Shown here one piece after another: positions 5,923 through 10,794 of a stretch of DNA of 11,243 nucleotides. The notes below the pieces were generated by a model. That model was not told the origin of the DNA, did not search any database, and saw only the letters and a program-made list of their open reading frames with translations. Source of the DNA: Christensenella sp. UBA1214. GTDB taxonomy: Bacteria; Bacillota; Clostridia; Christensenellales; CAG-138. Both the position numbers and the translations under genes were made by a program. The stretch is taken from contig DBXK01000023.1 in the NCBI GenBank assembly GCA_002309375.1, positions 256 to 11,498 on the forward strand, read 5' to 3'. How positions within the stretch are numbered: the stretch's first letter is position 1; every line of letters begins with the position of its first letter.

Positions 5923-8213
5923 GGCGGAGCGTTCGGATCGGGCGTATCGTCAAGCTTGAGGAGCTCCCTTGCGATCTGGAACTTCAGCGAAGTATAACGG
6001 GAATTGTCCGGAACATCGAGCATGACGATCACGACGCGCTCATCCTCCGTATCGACATTGAGACGGAAGCCGGCAAACCATGAGATTATGCGCTCCTTGT
6101 TGGCGCCGATCTCAGCGGAACCCGTTTTGGCCGCAACATCGACGTTCGTAACGCGGAGAGAACGTCCAGTGCCGTTTTTATTCGGATCAACAACGCCCTG
6201 CAGCATCGGAACGATCGTGTTAATGGCGCTTTCGGAGATCGCGCTCTCGATCCAGGTCCTGTATTCCGAGCTTTCAATGCACTTGTATTCCACGCCGTCG
6301 GTTGCATAAAGGCCGCTCAGGATGCGCGGAGTCGGAAGGTTGCCGCCGTTGCGGAAGGCACAGTACATCGTTGCAAGCTGCAGCGGCGAAATAAGCACCT
6401 CGCCCTGGCCGTAGCCGGTGTCCGCAAGCATTTTATAATTCATCTGCGAATTCTTGCTGAGGACCTGCGATCTTGCTGTCGACAGCTCGAATTCGAGCGG
6501 CTTGTCCATGCCGAAATTGTTCAGGTATTCGATGAATTTTTCCGCACCGATCATCAGCGCCGCGTTCGCGAAATAGATATTGTCCGAATGGAGCATGCAG
6601 TTCTCCATATTCATCGGCATAGTTCTGTTATTGACGCGGGTACGCTTGATCCTCGGCCAGATCCATTGACCATAGCCTGTCGGGGTCCAGTAATCATCGT
6701 CGATCCTGCCGTTGAAGATGTAATTTGCATTCATCGTTCCGGTATCGAGCGCCGCGGCGGCTGTGAAGACCTTGAAGGTCGATCCGGGCGGATAGAGGCC
6801 TCGCTTCGTGCGGTCGAGGAAGGGCTCGTTCGGCTGTTCCTGGAGGCGCTTGTATTCTTCACCCGAGAAGCCAATAACGAACTGGTTGAGGTCATAGGTC
6901 GGATATGATGCGGCGGCTTCGACTTCACCCGTCTTCGGGTTCATAACTATCACCGCACCGGAGGTATCATAGCCGAAAAGGACGATGTCGAGCATCGTTT
7001 CCGTCTTTTGCTGAAGGTCGAAATCGATCGTCAATCGGACGTCCATTCCGTCATGCTTGTCCCTTCTGAAAAGCTCCTTCTTGACCGTTCCGTCAGAGGA
7101 ACGGATGCAGAAATAGAAGCCGTCACTTCCGCGGAGCTCCTTTTCATAGCGCTTTTCGATGCCGGCTTTGCCGATCTTGCTGTCCGTCGTGTAGAGTCCG
7201 TCGATCGGATCGCGGCCTTCGTTCAATGCGGCGACCTCTTCCTCCGTCGGAGCGCCGACATAGCCGAGATTATGCGCGAGGAAGCTTTCATAGGGATATT
7301 CCCTCGTTGAACCGTAAAGCTTTGTATCGACATGCACGCCCTCGATCGATTCGAGCTGCTGGAGCTCCTCCGTCGTGATCTCATCCGGGCGGTACTGCCG
7401 GATCGTCATGAAATCGCTGACGACGCTTTTGAATACCTTGTCGGGCGTTTCTTCTTCATCGAATTTGATGTATGCGCAGAGCTCATTATAAAGTGCGTTC
7501 AGCTCTTCGCCGCAGTACTGATGCAGCGTTGAATTCTTCGCAAGATACGGAATGACCTTCAGCGACGCTTCTTCTGCGGGGATATTCTCCGCTTCTGCGA
7601 TCCTTTCCGCTATCACTTCATAATCCACAAGCTCCGAGAAAATCGCGTAAACAGTGATCAGGTTGATCGTTTTCGCGATGACCGTCCCGTCCTTCGTGAT
7701 GATATCGCCGCGCTTGGCCGTGAGCACGATCCGGGAGATCGAATCATTCCAATCCAGATCCGGGATTATCAGAGCCGGGGACCACTGAACGCGCCAGCCG
7801 TCATTTTCCGCAACGATCGGCATCACACAGTCGAATTCCAGTTCGCCCGCTTCTCTGCATTTATATCTGACCTTGTAGTTGATGTTCTTTTTTGATTCGC
7901 TGAGCGTTTCTTCGCCGGTCTGTTCAAACTCCATGGATTCGATGCCGAGCCTGTCGGCCACCGTTTGATAGCGAACGGCAAAGCCTTCCTCCGTCAGCGC
8001 TTTAGCGCCGGAAGAAGCGCCTTCTTTGGAGGAAGTGCTCAGGAAGCTGTATGCTTCAGAAAATTGATTCGTTTTAACGGCGTTTGTGAAAAGGCTGAAA
8101 ACCGATTCGTCGCCGACGCTGCTCAGGTCCGCAGTCGGCGGAAGATCCGAACAGGCTGTGAACGTCGTCGCGGAAAATACGATCGCAAGCAATAAGCTCA
8201 GAATTCTTTTCAT
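5913..8213 (-). CDS. Class B penicillin-binding protein, predicted lipoprotein (PBP3/MecA-like transpeptidase)
   Basis: Peptidoglycan DD-transpeptidase that cross-links stem peptides outside the membrane. The 766-residue product begins with a signal peptide ending in a lipobox-like FTAC, so C21 is probably lipidated. Then come an NTF2-like N-terminal domain (about 33-150, as in MecA/PBP3), a PBP dimerisation region (about 160-385, starting TAKRGDIITKDGTVIA) and the transpeptidase domain (about 410-755). The active-site motifs are intact: S478-T-F-K481 (SxxK), S543-D-N545 (SxN) and K696-T-G-S699 (KTG). There is no glycosyltransferase domain, so it is class B. The start is ATG at 8213, with GAGGAG eight bases upstream. 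A strong promoter lies at 8301-8329, with an ~80-base leader that can fold. The 3' end overlaps the convergent membrane-protein gene by 10 bases. Nothing in the motifs alone indicates beta-lactam resistance. Confidence 0.93.
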   Translation of the reverse strand: MKRILSLLLAIVFSATTFTACSDLPPTADLSSVGDESVFSLFTNAVKTNQFSEAYSFLSTSSKEGASSGAKALTEEGFAVRYQTVADRLGIESMEFEQTGEETLSESKKNINYKVRYKCREAGELEFDCVMPIVAENDGWRVQWSPALIIPDLDWNDSISRIVLTAKRGDIITKDGTVIAKTINLITVYAIFSELVDYEVIAERIAEAENIPAEEASLKVIPYLAKNSTLHQYCGEELNALYNELCAYIKFDEEETPDKVFKSVVSDFMTIRQYRPDEITTEELQQLESIEGVHVDTKLYGSTREYPYESFLAHNLGYVGAPTEEEVAALNEGRDPIDGLYTTDSKIGKAGIEKRYEKELRGSDGFYFCIRSSDGTVKKELFRRDKHDGMDVRLTIDFDLQQKTETMLDIVLFGYDTSGAVIVMNPKTGEVEAAASYPTYDLNQFVIGFSGEEYKRLQEQPNEPFLDRTKRGLYPPGSTFKVFTAAAALDTGTMNANYIFNGRIDDDYWTPTGYGQWIWPRIKRTRVNNRTMPMNMENCMLHSDNIYFANAALMIGAEKFIEYLNNFGMDKPLEFELSTARSQVLSKNSQMNYKMLADTGYGQGEVLISPLQLATMYCAFRNGGNLPTPRILSGLYATDGVEYKCIESSEYRTWIESAISESAINTIVPMLQGVVDPNKNGTGRSLRVTNVDVAAKTGSAEIGANKERIISWFAGFRLNVDTEDERVVIVMLDVPDNSRYTSLKFQIARELLKLDDTPDPNAPPQE

Positions 8214-8230
8214 AGATTTATCTCCTCGGA

Positions 8231-8278
8231 ACCGCCGCCCATCGAAAGTTCAAGCGGCTTTTTCGGGCGATAGGTATC
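8231..8278 (-). promoter_or_regulatory. Foldable 5' leader of the penicillin-binding protein gene
   Basis: In the leader, CGCCC (8269-8265) can pair with GGGCG (8240-8236), continued by GAAA (8264-8261) with TTTC (8247-8244). A competing pairing joins GCCGC (8258-8254) to GCGGC (8238-8234), so the two are mutually exclusive. The GAGGAG ribosome site follows within about 10 bases. I do not recognise a known riboswitch. Confidence 0.35.
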
Positions 8279-8300
8279 CTGCATATATCAACTCGATCAT

Positions 8301-8329
8301 ATTATAACATATCATTGAAGCTAATACAA
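8301..8329 (-). promoter_or_regulatory. Promoter of the penicillin-binding protein gene
   Basis: Read on the - strand: -35 TTGTAT (8329-8324), a 17-base spacer, and perfect -10 TATAAT (8306-8301) preceded by TGT, an extended -10. The extended -10 compensates for the weak -35. Transcription would start near 8294. Confidence 0.7.
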
Positions 8330-8336
8330 TCGATTT

Positions 8337-8371
8337 TAAAGAAAAAACGCAACGGATTGTGGTCCGCTGCG
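8337..8371 (-). terminator. Terminator of the HExxH membrane-protein gene
   Basis: Nine-pair stem (8348-8356 with 8363-8371, loop of six). The single mismatch at DNA level is a G-U pair in the - strand RNA. On that strand it is followed by TTTTTTCTTT. It lies about 33 bases past the stop at 8404 and upstream of the next promoter. Confidence 0.85.
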
Positions 8372-8403
8372 CTTTCGAATACAATCTGATGTAACGGAAA
8401 TCG

Positions 8404-8859
8404 TCAGAAATTATCCCGGAACGAAATATCCTTTGTTACCTTTTCACCGAGGCTGTTGGCAAGCTTCTCGGTCCAGAATGCGGAATACGGCACGCCGCGC
8501 CTTCGCATTGCAACATACTTTTTCCGATTTGCCCAGGATGCCGAAGGAATGCCGATCACAGGAAAATACAGAGGGCCGAGGACGATCGACTGGATCGTAT
8601 GGCCATACTCATGAACAACAAGCGGACTGCCGATCGGCCGCGACCCGCCGGCTGACCGAAGCACCGCAGGTACGCTCTCCTTCGTTACGAAAAGGAAAAG
8701 CCCGAGCGAAATACTCGAACCGGAATCCCATTCGGTCACGATCGCTCCATGGTAGCAATAGTGCTTCCTTCGGATATTGATCAGGAAAAGTATAAAGCCG
8801 ACTAGGGTCTGCGGGAAGCCCCAGACGCACTGCATTAAAGCATAAAGAAGTTTTTTCAT
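8404..8859 (-). CDS. Small membrane protein with a zinc-metalloprotease-like HEYGH motif
   Basis: A 151-residue hypothetical protein of a kind I have seen in Clostridia and other gut bacteria, without a defined function. An N-terminal membrane segment (about 8-28, VWGFPQTLVGFILFLINI) is followed by CYHGAIVTEWDSGSSISLGLFLF, then LVVHEYGHTIQSIVLGPLYFPVIGIPS. HEYGH (83-87) fits the HExxH zinc site of metallopeptidases and sits at the head of a second hydrophobic stretch. E130 and E139 in the C-terminal part are possible third ligands. Whether it is an active protease is unknown. The start chosen is ATG at 8859, with GGTGA five bases upstream; GTG at 8868 would add three residues but lacks a ribosome site. 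It is a single-gene unit with its own promoter and terminator, divergent from tRNA-Leu. Confidence 0.8.
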   Translation of the reverse strand: MKKLLYALMQCVWGFPQTLVGFILFLINIRRKHYCYHGAIVTEWDSGSSISLGLFLFVTKESVPAVLRSAGGSRPIGSPLVVHEYGHTIQSIVLGPLYFPVIGIPSASWANRKKYVAMRRRGVPYSAFWTEKLANSLGEKVTKDISFRDNF

Positions 8860-8903
8860 TGTTTTCACCCGAGCATACGATTACTCTATGCTTACCGTAA
8901 ATG

Positions 8904-8932
8904 ATTATAGCGGAATGCACCGTACAAATCAA
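8904..8932 (-). promoter_or_regulatory. Promoter of the HExxH membrane-protein gene
   Basis: Read on the - strand: -35 TTGATT (8932-8927), a 17-base spacer, and perfect -10 TATAAT (8909-8904). The start would be near 8897, giving a ~38-base leader. It is back to back with the tRNA promoter. Confidence 0.8.
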
Positions 8933-8959
8933 GAGCCAAAGAGATGTATTAGCTGTTTC

Positions 8960-8988
8960 TTGACGAAAAGCAAAAACACGGATATAAT
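8960..8988 (+). promoter_or_regulatory. Promoter of tRNA-Leu
   Basis: TTGACG (8960-8965), a 17-base spacer and TATAAT (8983-8988), near-consensus sigma-A. The start is expected at about 8995, nine bases before the mature tRNA, as is typical for a single tRNA gene. Confidence 0.88.
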
Positions 8989-9003
8989 AGCGGATGGAAA
9001 TCT

Positions 9004-9086
9004 GCGGATGTGGTGGAACGGCATACACAGCGGACTTAAAATCCGCCGGCGAAAGCTTGGGGGTTCAAATCCCCCCATCCGCACCA
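9004..9086 (+). tRNA. tRNA-Leu (anticodon UAA), CCA encoded
   Basis: An 83-base cloverleaf with acceptor GCGGATG (9004-9010) pairing with CATCCGC (9076-9082), discriminator A, and encoded CCA (9084-9086). The anticodon stem GCGGA/TCCGC holds the loop CTTAAAA, giving anticodon UAA, which reads UUA/UUG. A long variable arm (CGGCGAAAGCTTG) marks it as class II, as for leucine, and the T stem is GGGGG/CCCCC with loop TTCAAAT. It has its own promoter. Its last 21 bases recur downstream, complete at 9398-9418 and truncated at three other places, and its CCA forms the base of the following terminator stem. Confidence 0.97.
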
Positions 9087-9123
9087 AAACACAGGGAGGC
9101 CGTCCGGCCTCCCTGTGTTTTGG
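9084..9123 (+). terminator. Terminator hairpin T1 of tRNA-Leu
   Basis: A perfect 18-bp stem (9084-9101 with 9106-9123) closed by the loop GTCC. The A-tract and T-tract lie inside the stem (CCAAAA...TTTTGG), so it can act in both directions. Its first three bases are the CCA end of the tRNA. A second version, T2, with paired substitutions lies at 9416-9455. Confidence 0.85.
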
Positions 9124-9124
9124 C

Positions 9125-9277
9125 TTGATCAGGGGATTTGAAGCCGCGAATTGGAAAGGCAACAGTGTTGCCTTTCCTGCGGCCGGTTGCGAACGGAGCG
9201 AAATATGCCGCGGTGTGAGCGGCATATGAGACTCATCGTGAGCAACCAAATCCCCCATCCGCTGCCCGTATTTTACC
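9125..9277. repeat. Structured repeat unit A1 (153 bases)
   Basis: Begins TTGATCAGGGGATTTGAA. On paper it folds as a three-way junction. P1 is GGGGATTT (9132-9139) with AAATCCCC (9248-9255). P2 is GCCGCG (9143-9148) with TGCGGC (9178-9183), topped by an 11-bp stem with triloop AGT (9164-9166). P3 is GGTTGC (9185-9190) with GCAACC (9242-9247), then a tandem GA/GA step, ACG/CGT, an internal loop, and a 9-bp apical stem (9203-9211/9219-9227) with loop GGTGTGA. GAGACTC (9228-9234) follows the apical stem. The right end, 9247-9262, copies the tRNA-Leu 3' end with one C fewer. There is no credible coding content. It could act as DNA or RNA. Confidence 0.85.
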
Positions 9278-9456
9278 TTGATCAAGGGATTTGAAGCCCG
9301 TCGCAAAAGGCCGCAGTGCGGCGTTTTGCAGGGCCGGTTTTTACATAGAGCGAGTGCGAAGCGGAATGAGCGAGCACGAGTCTCGATATGTAAAAACCAA
9401 ATCCCCCCATCCGCACCAAAATAAGGGGAGGCCATCCGGCCTCCCCTTATTTTGGC
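9278..9456. repeat. Structured repeat unit B1 (179 bases, with tRNA 3' end copy and terminator T2)
   Basis: Begins TTGATCAAGGGATTTGAA and has the same architecture as A1 with different stem sequences. P1 is GGGATTT (9286-9292) with AAATCCC (9399-9405). P2 is GCCC/GGGC (9296-9299/9331-9334), then GCAAAA/TTTTGC and GCCGC/GCGGC with the same AGT triloop (9315-9317). P3 is a 12-bp stem (9336-9347/9387-9398), a GA/GA step, then GTGC/GCAC closing an apical loop GGAATGA, with GAGTCTC (9378-9384) on the 3' side. The right end, 9398-9418, is identical to tRNA-Leu 9066-9086 including CCA, and leads straight into T2. Confidence 0.85.
9416..9455. terminator. Terminator-like hairpin T2 inside the repeat array
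   Basis: A perfect 18-bp stem (9416-9433 with 9438-9455) and loop ATCC. It is placed after the duplicated tRNA tail exactly as T1 is placed after the real tRNA. It differs from T1 at three positions per arm (7, 9 and 10), each compensated on the other arm, so pairing is fully kept. Confidence 0.75.
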
Positions 9457-9609
9457 TTGATCAAGGGATTTGAAGCCGCGTATTGGAAAGGCTACAGTGT
9501 TGCCTTTCCCGCGGCCGGTTGCGAGCGGAGCGAAATATGCCGCGGTGTGAGCGGCATATGAGACTCATCGCGAGCAACCAAATCCCCCATCCGCTGCCCG
9601 TATTTTACC
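9457..9609. repeat. Structured repeat unit A2 (153 bases)
   Basis: Same length as A1 and 332 bases downstream of it, with six substitutions. A9193-T9239 in A1 is G9525-C9571 here, a compensated pair. G9148-T9178 becomes G9480-C9510, a strengthened pair. A9161 becomes T9493, which breaks one P2 pair. G9132 becomes A9464 at the P1 end, and A9149 becomes T9481 in a loop. The right end, 9579-9594, is the shortened tRNA-tail copy, followed by the same CTGCCCGTATTTTACC as in A1. Confidence 0.85.
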
Positions 9610-9746
9610 TTGATCAGGGGATTTGAAGCCCGTCGCAAAAGGCCGCAGTGCGGCGTTTTGCAGGGCCGGTTTTTACATAGAGCGAGTGCGAAGCGGAATG
9701 AGCGAGCACGAGTCTCGATATGTAAAAACCAAATCCCCCCATCCGC
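9610..9746. repeat. Structured repeat unit B2 (137 bases, last copy)
   Basis: Identical to the first 137 bases of B1 except for one base (A9285 to G9617, in the first run of G). The tRNA-tail copy (9730-9746) stops after CCATCCGC and is followed by TCCTTTTTATC instead of ACCA and a terminator. This marks the right edge of the array. Past it, 9747-9808 holds only the thioredoxin-gene terminator. Confidence 0.85.
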
Positions 9747-9759
9747 TCCTTTTTATCAT

Positions 9760-9791
9760 AAATTAAAAAGCACCTAATGAAAGGTGCCTTT
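9760..9791 (-). terminator. Terminator of the thioredoxin-dockerin gene
   Basis: On the - strand GCACC (9787-9783) pairs with GGTGC (9774-9770) across an 8-base loop, followed by TTTTTAATTT. It starts about 20 bases beyond the stop codon. The stem is short, but the U-tract is good and there is an A-tract upstream. Confidence 0.7.
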
Positions 9792-9808
9792 CAAATTCCG
9801 TGAAGTCA

Positions 9809-10588
9809 TCATCCGACACCGAGCACTTCTCTCAGTATCAGTATCGCGTCAGTTGCGGTGATCGTGCCGTCGAAGTTCATATCGCCGCGCAGAACGGCTT
9901 CATCGGCGATCTCGATTATCCCCATCGAGCAGCGCATCGCAAGCAGCGCGTCGGTAACATTGACTTCGCCGTTTCCGTCGACGTCGCCCGAGCCCGCGGA
10001 ATACTCCGTACCAAGGACTCCGAGCCAATATTCAACAAGCTCCGCCAGCTCCTCATAACTGTCGACTTTGCCGATCACCTGTGCGCGAACGACGCCGTTT
10101 CGATCGACGATCAGCGTCTGCGGAATATGGACATATTCCGTATCTTCCCCGCCGGCAGCGACCTGCAGGAGTTCATCGCACATCAGCATCTGGCTCCAGG
10201 TATAGCCGTGCTCCGCAACGAAATCGATCGCCTGCTGGATCGTCGAAGGGTTGTCGCCGTAGTAGAGCGCTCCCCAGATCCGGACGTCCGCTTCCGGGGT
10301 TTCCGAATAGTATTCGTGAAGCTGCTGGAAATACGGCATCTCCGCCCAGCACGGCCCGCACCAGCGCTGCCAGATATTTATAACTGTCAGCTCCGCCTCG
10401 GCAAAAATGCTTCCGTCAACGGGGTCGCCCGAAAAAGTCGTTGAATTGAAGCCCGAGATATCCATTCCGACGCCGTCCCTCGTTTTTTCGGCGCCCGCTA
10501 AGCCGCCCGCCGCAAAAACGGCGAAAACGGCCGCTGCGGCGAAAGCCGCAATAAGTTTTTTGATGAAAAAGCTTTTTGAATCGATCAA
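9809..10588 (-). CDS. Exported TlpA/ResA-type thioredoxin fused to a C-terminal dockerin-like domain
   Basis: A 259-residue secreted protein. Residues 1-33 are a Sec signal peptide (basic start, Ala-rich core, cleavage near AGA). Residues ~43-190 are a thioredoxin fold of the TlpA/ResA group, with W76-C-G-P-C80 as redox site and the cis-proline segment VHIPQTLIV (P156), suggesting disulfide exchange or reduction outside the membrane. Residues ~200-258 hold two calcium-loop repeats of dockerin type I: DVDGNGEVNVTDALLAMR and DMNFDGTITATDAILILRE. A dockerin would bind a cohesin on a scaffold or the cell surface; no cohesin is in the window. The start is TTG at 10588, with AGGAGG nine bases upstream; no ATG fits and this start keeps the whole signal peptide. 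It is a monocistronic unit with a near-consensus promoter and its own terminator, divergent from lpdA. Confidence 0.92.
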   Translation of the reverse strand: MIDSKSFFIKKLIAAFAAAAVFAVFAAGGLAGAEKTRDGVGMDISGFNSTTFSGDPVDGSIFAEAELTVINIWQRWCGPCWAEMPYFQQLHEYYSETPEADVRIWGALYYGDNPSTIQQAIDFVAEHGYTWSQMLMCDELLQVAAGGEDTEYVHIPQTLIVDRNGVVRAQVIGKVDSYEELAELVEYWLGVLGTEYSAGSGDVDGNGEVNVTDALLAMRCSMGIIEIADEAVLRGDMNFDGTITATDAILILREVLGVG

Positions 10589-10618
10589 TTCCGAGAACCT
10601 CCTTTTCGGTTCGCTCCT

Positions 10619-10647
10619 ATTATAAGTTATTTCGCAAGGCCGGTCAA
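10619..10647 (-). promoter_or_regulatory. Promoter of the thioredoxin-dockerin gene
   Basis: Read on the - strand: TTGACC (10647-10642), a 17-base spacer and TATAAT (10624-10619), near-consensus sigma-A. The start would be at about 10612, giving a ~24-base leader carrying the AGGAGG site. Confidence 0.85.
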
Positions 10648-10703
10648 TGCTTTTTCGCCGGTATTTCAGTTCATAAAATCATCAAAATATCGCAATTCCG
10701 GTG

Positions 10704-10732
10704 TTGAAAGAATCGCCGAATTATGGTATGCT
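10704..10732 (+). promoter_or_regulatory. Promoter of lpdA
   Basis: TTGAAA (10704-10709), a 17-base spacer and TATGCT (10727-10732). The start is expected at about 10739, giving a leader of about 56 bases. The 56 bases between this -35 and that of the divergent thioredoxin gene (10648-10703) are AT-rich, with no clear operator. Confidence 0.65.
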
Positions 10733-10794
10733 GATAAAGATATGGAGCTCACGAAGGAGCGGGCTCAAAAAGCTTATCTGAAAGGAAAACCGAT

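Noticed and set aside
8231..8278. Known riboswitch (c-di-GMP, preQ1, SAM) upstream of the penicillin-binding protein gene
   Set aside because: None of the conserved core motifs of these classes could be recognised; only generic short pairings are present.
8929..9435. Long - strand reading frame (168 codons) across tRNA-Leu and the repeats
   Set aside because: It is antisense to the tRNA (the GGFEPPS...PFHH stretch is the reverse complement of tRNA-Leu) and runs through hairpin repeats, with no ribosome site or protein-like composition.
8888..9473. + strand frames at 8888-9229 and 9291-9473
   Set aside because: They read through the tRNA, terminators and repeat units in phase by chance, with no domain and no start signal.
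9087..9746. CRISPR array
   Set aside because: The repeats are 137-179 bases, internally palindromic and of two alternating types, with no short direct repeat, regular unique spacers or cas genes.
9087..9746. Integron-type attC cassette array
   Set aside because: The units fold as hairpins, but no integrase or cassette genes are present and no canonical GTTRRRY core boundaries are seen.
9125..9746. Additional tRNA genes or tRNA pseudogenes
   Set aside because: Only the last 16-21 bases of tRNA-Leu are repeated; no D arm or anticodon arm accompanies them.
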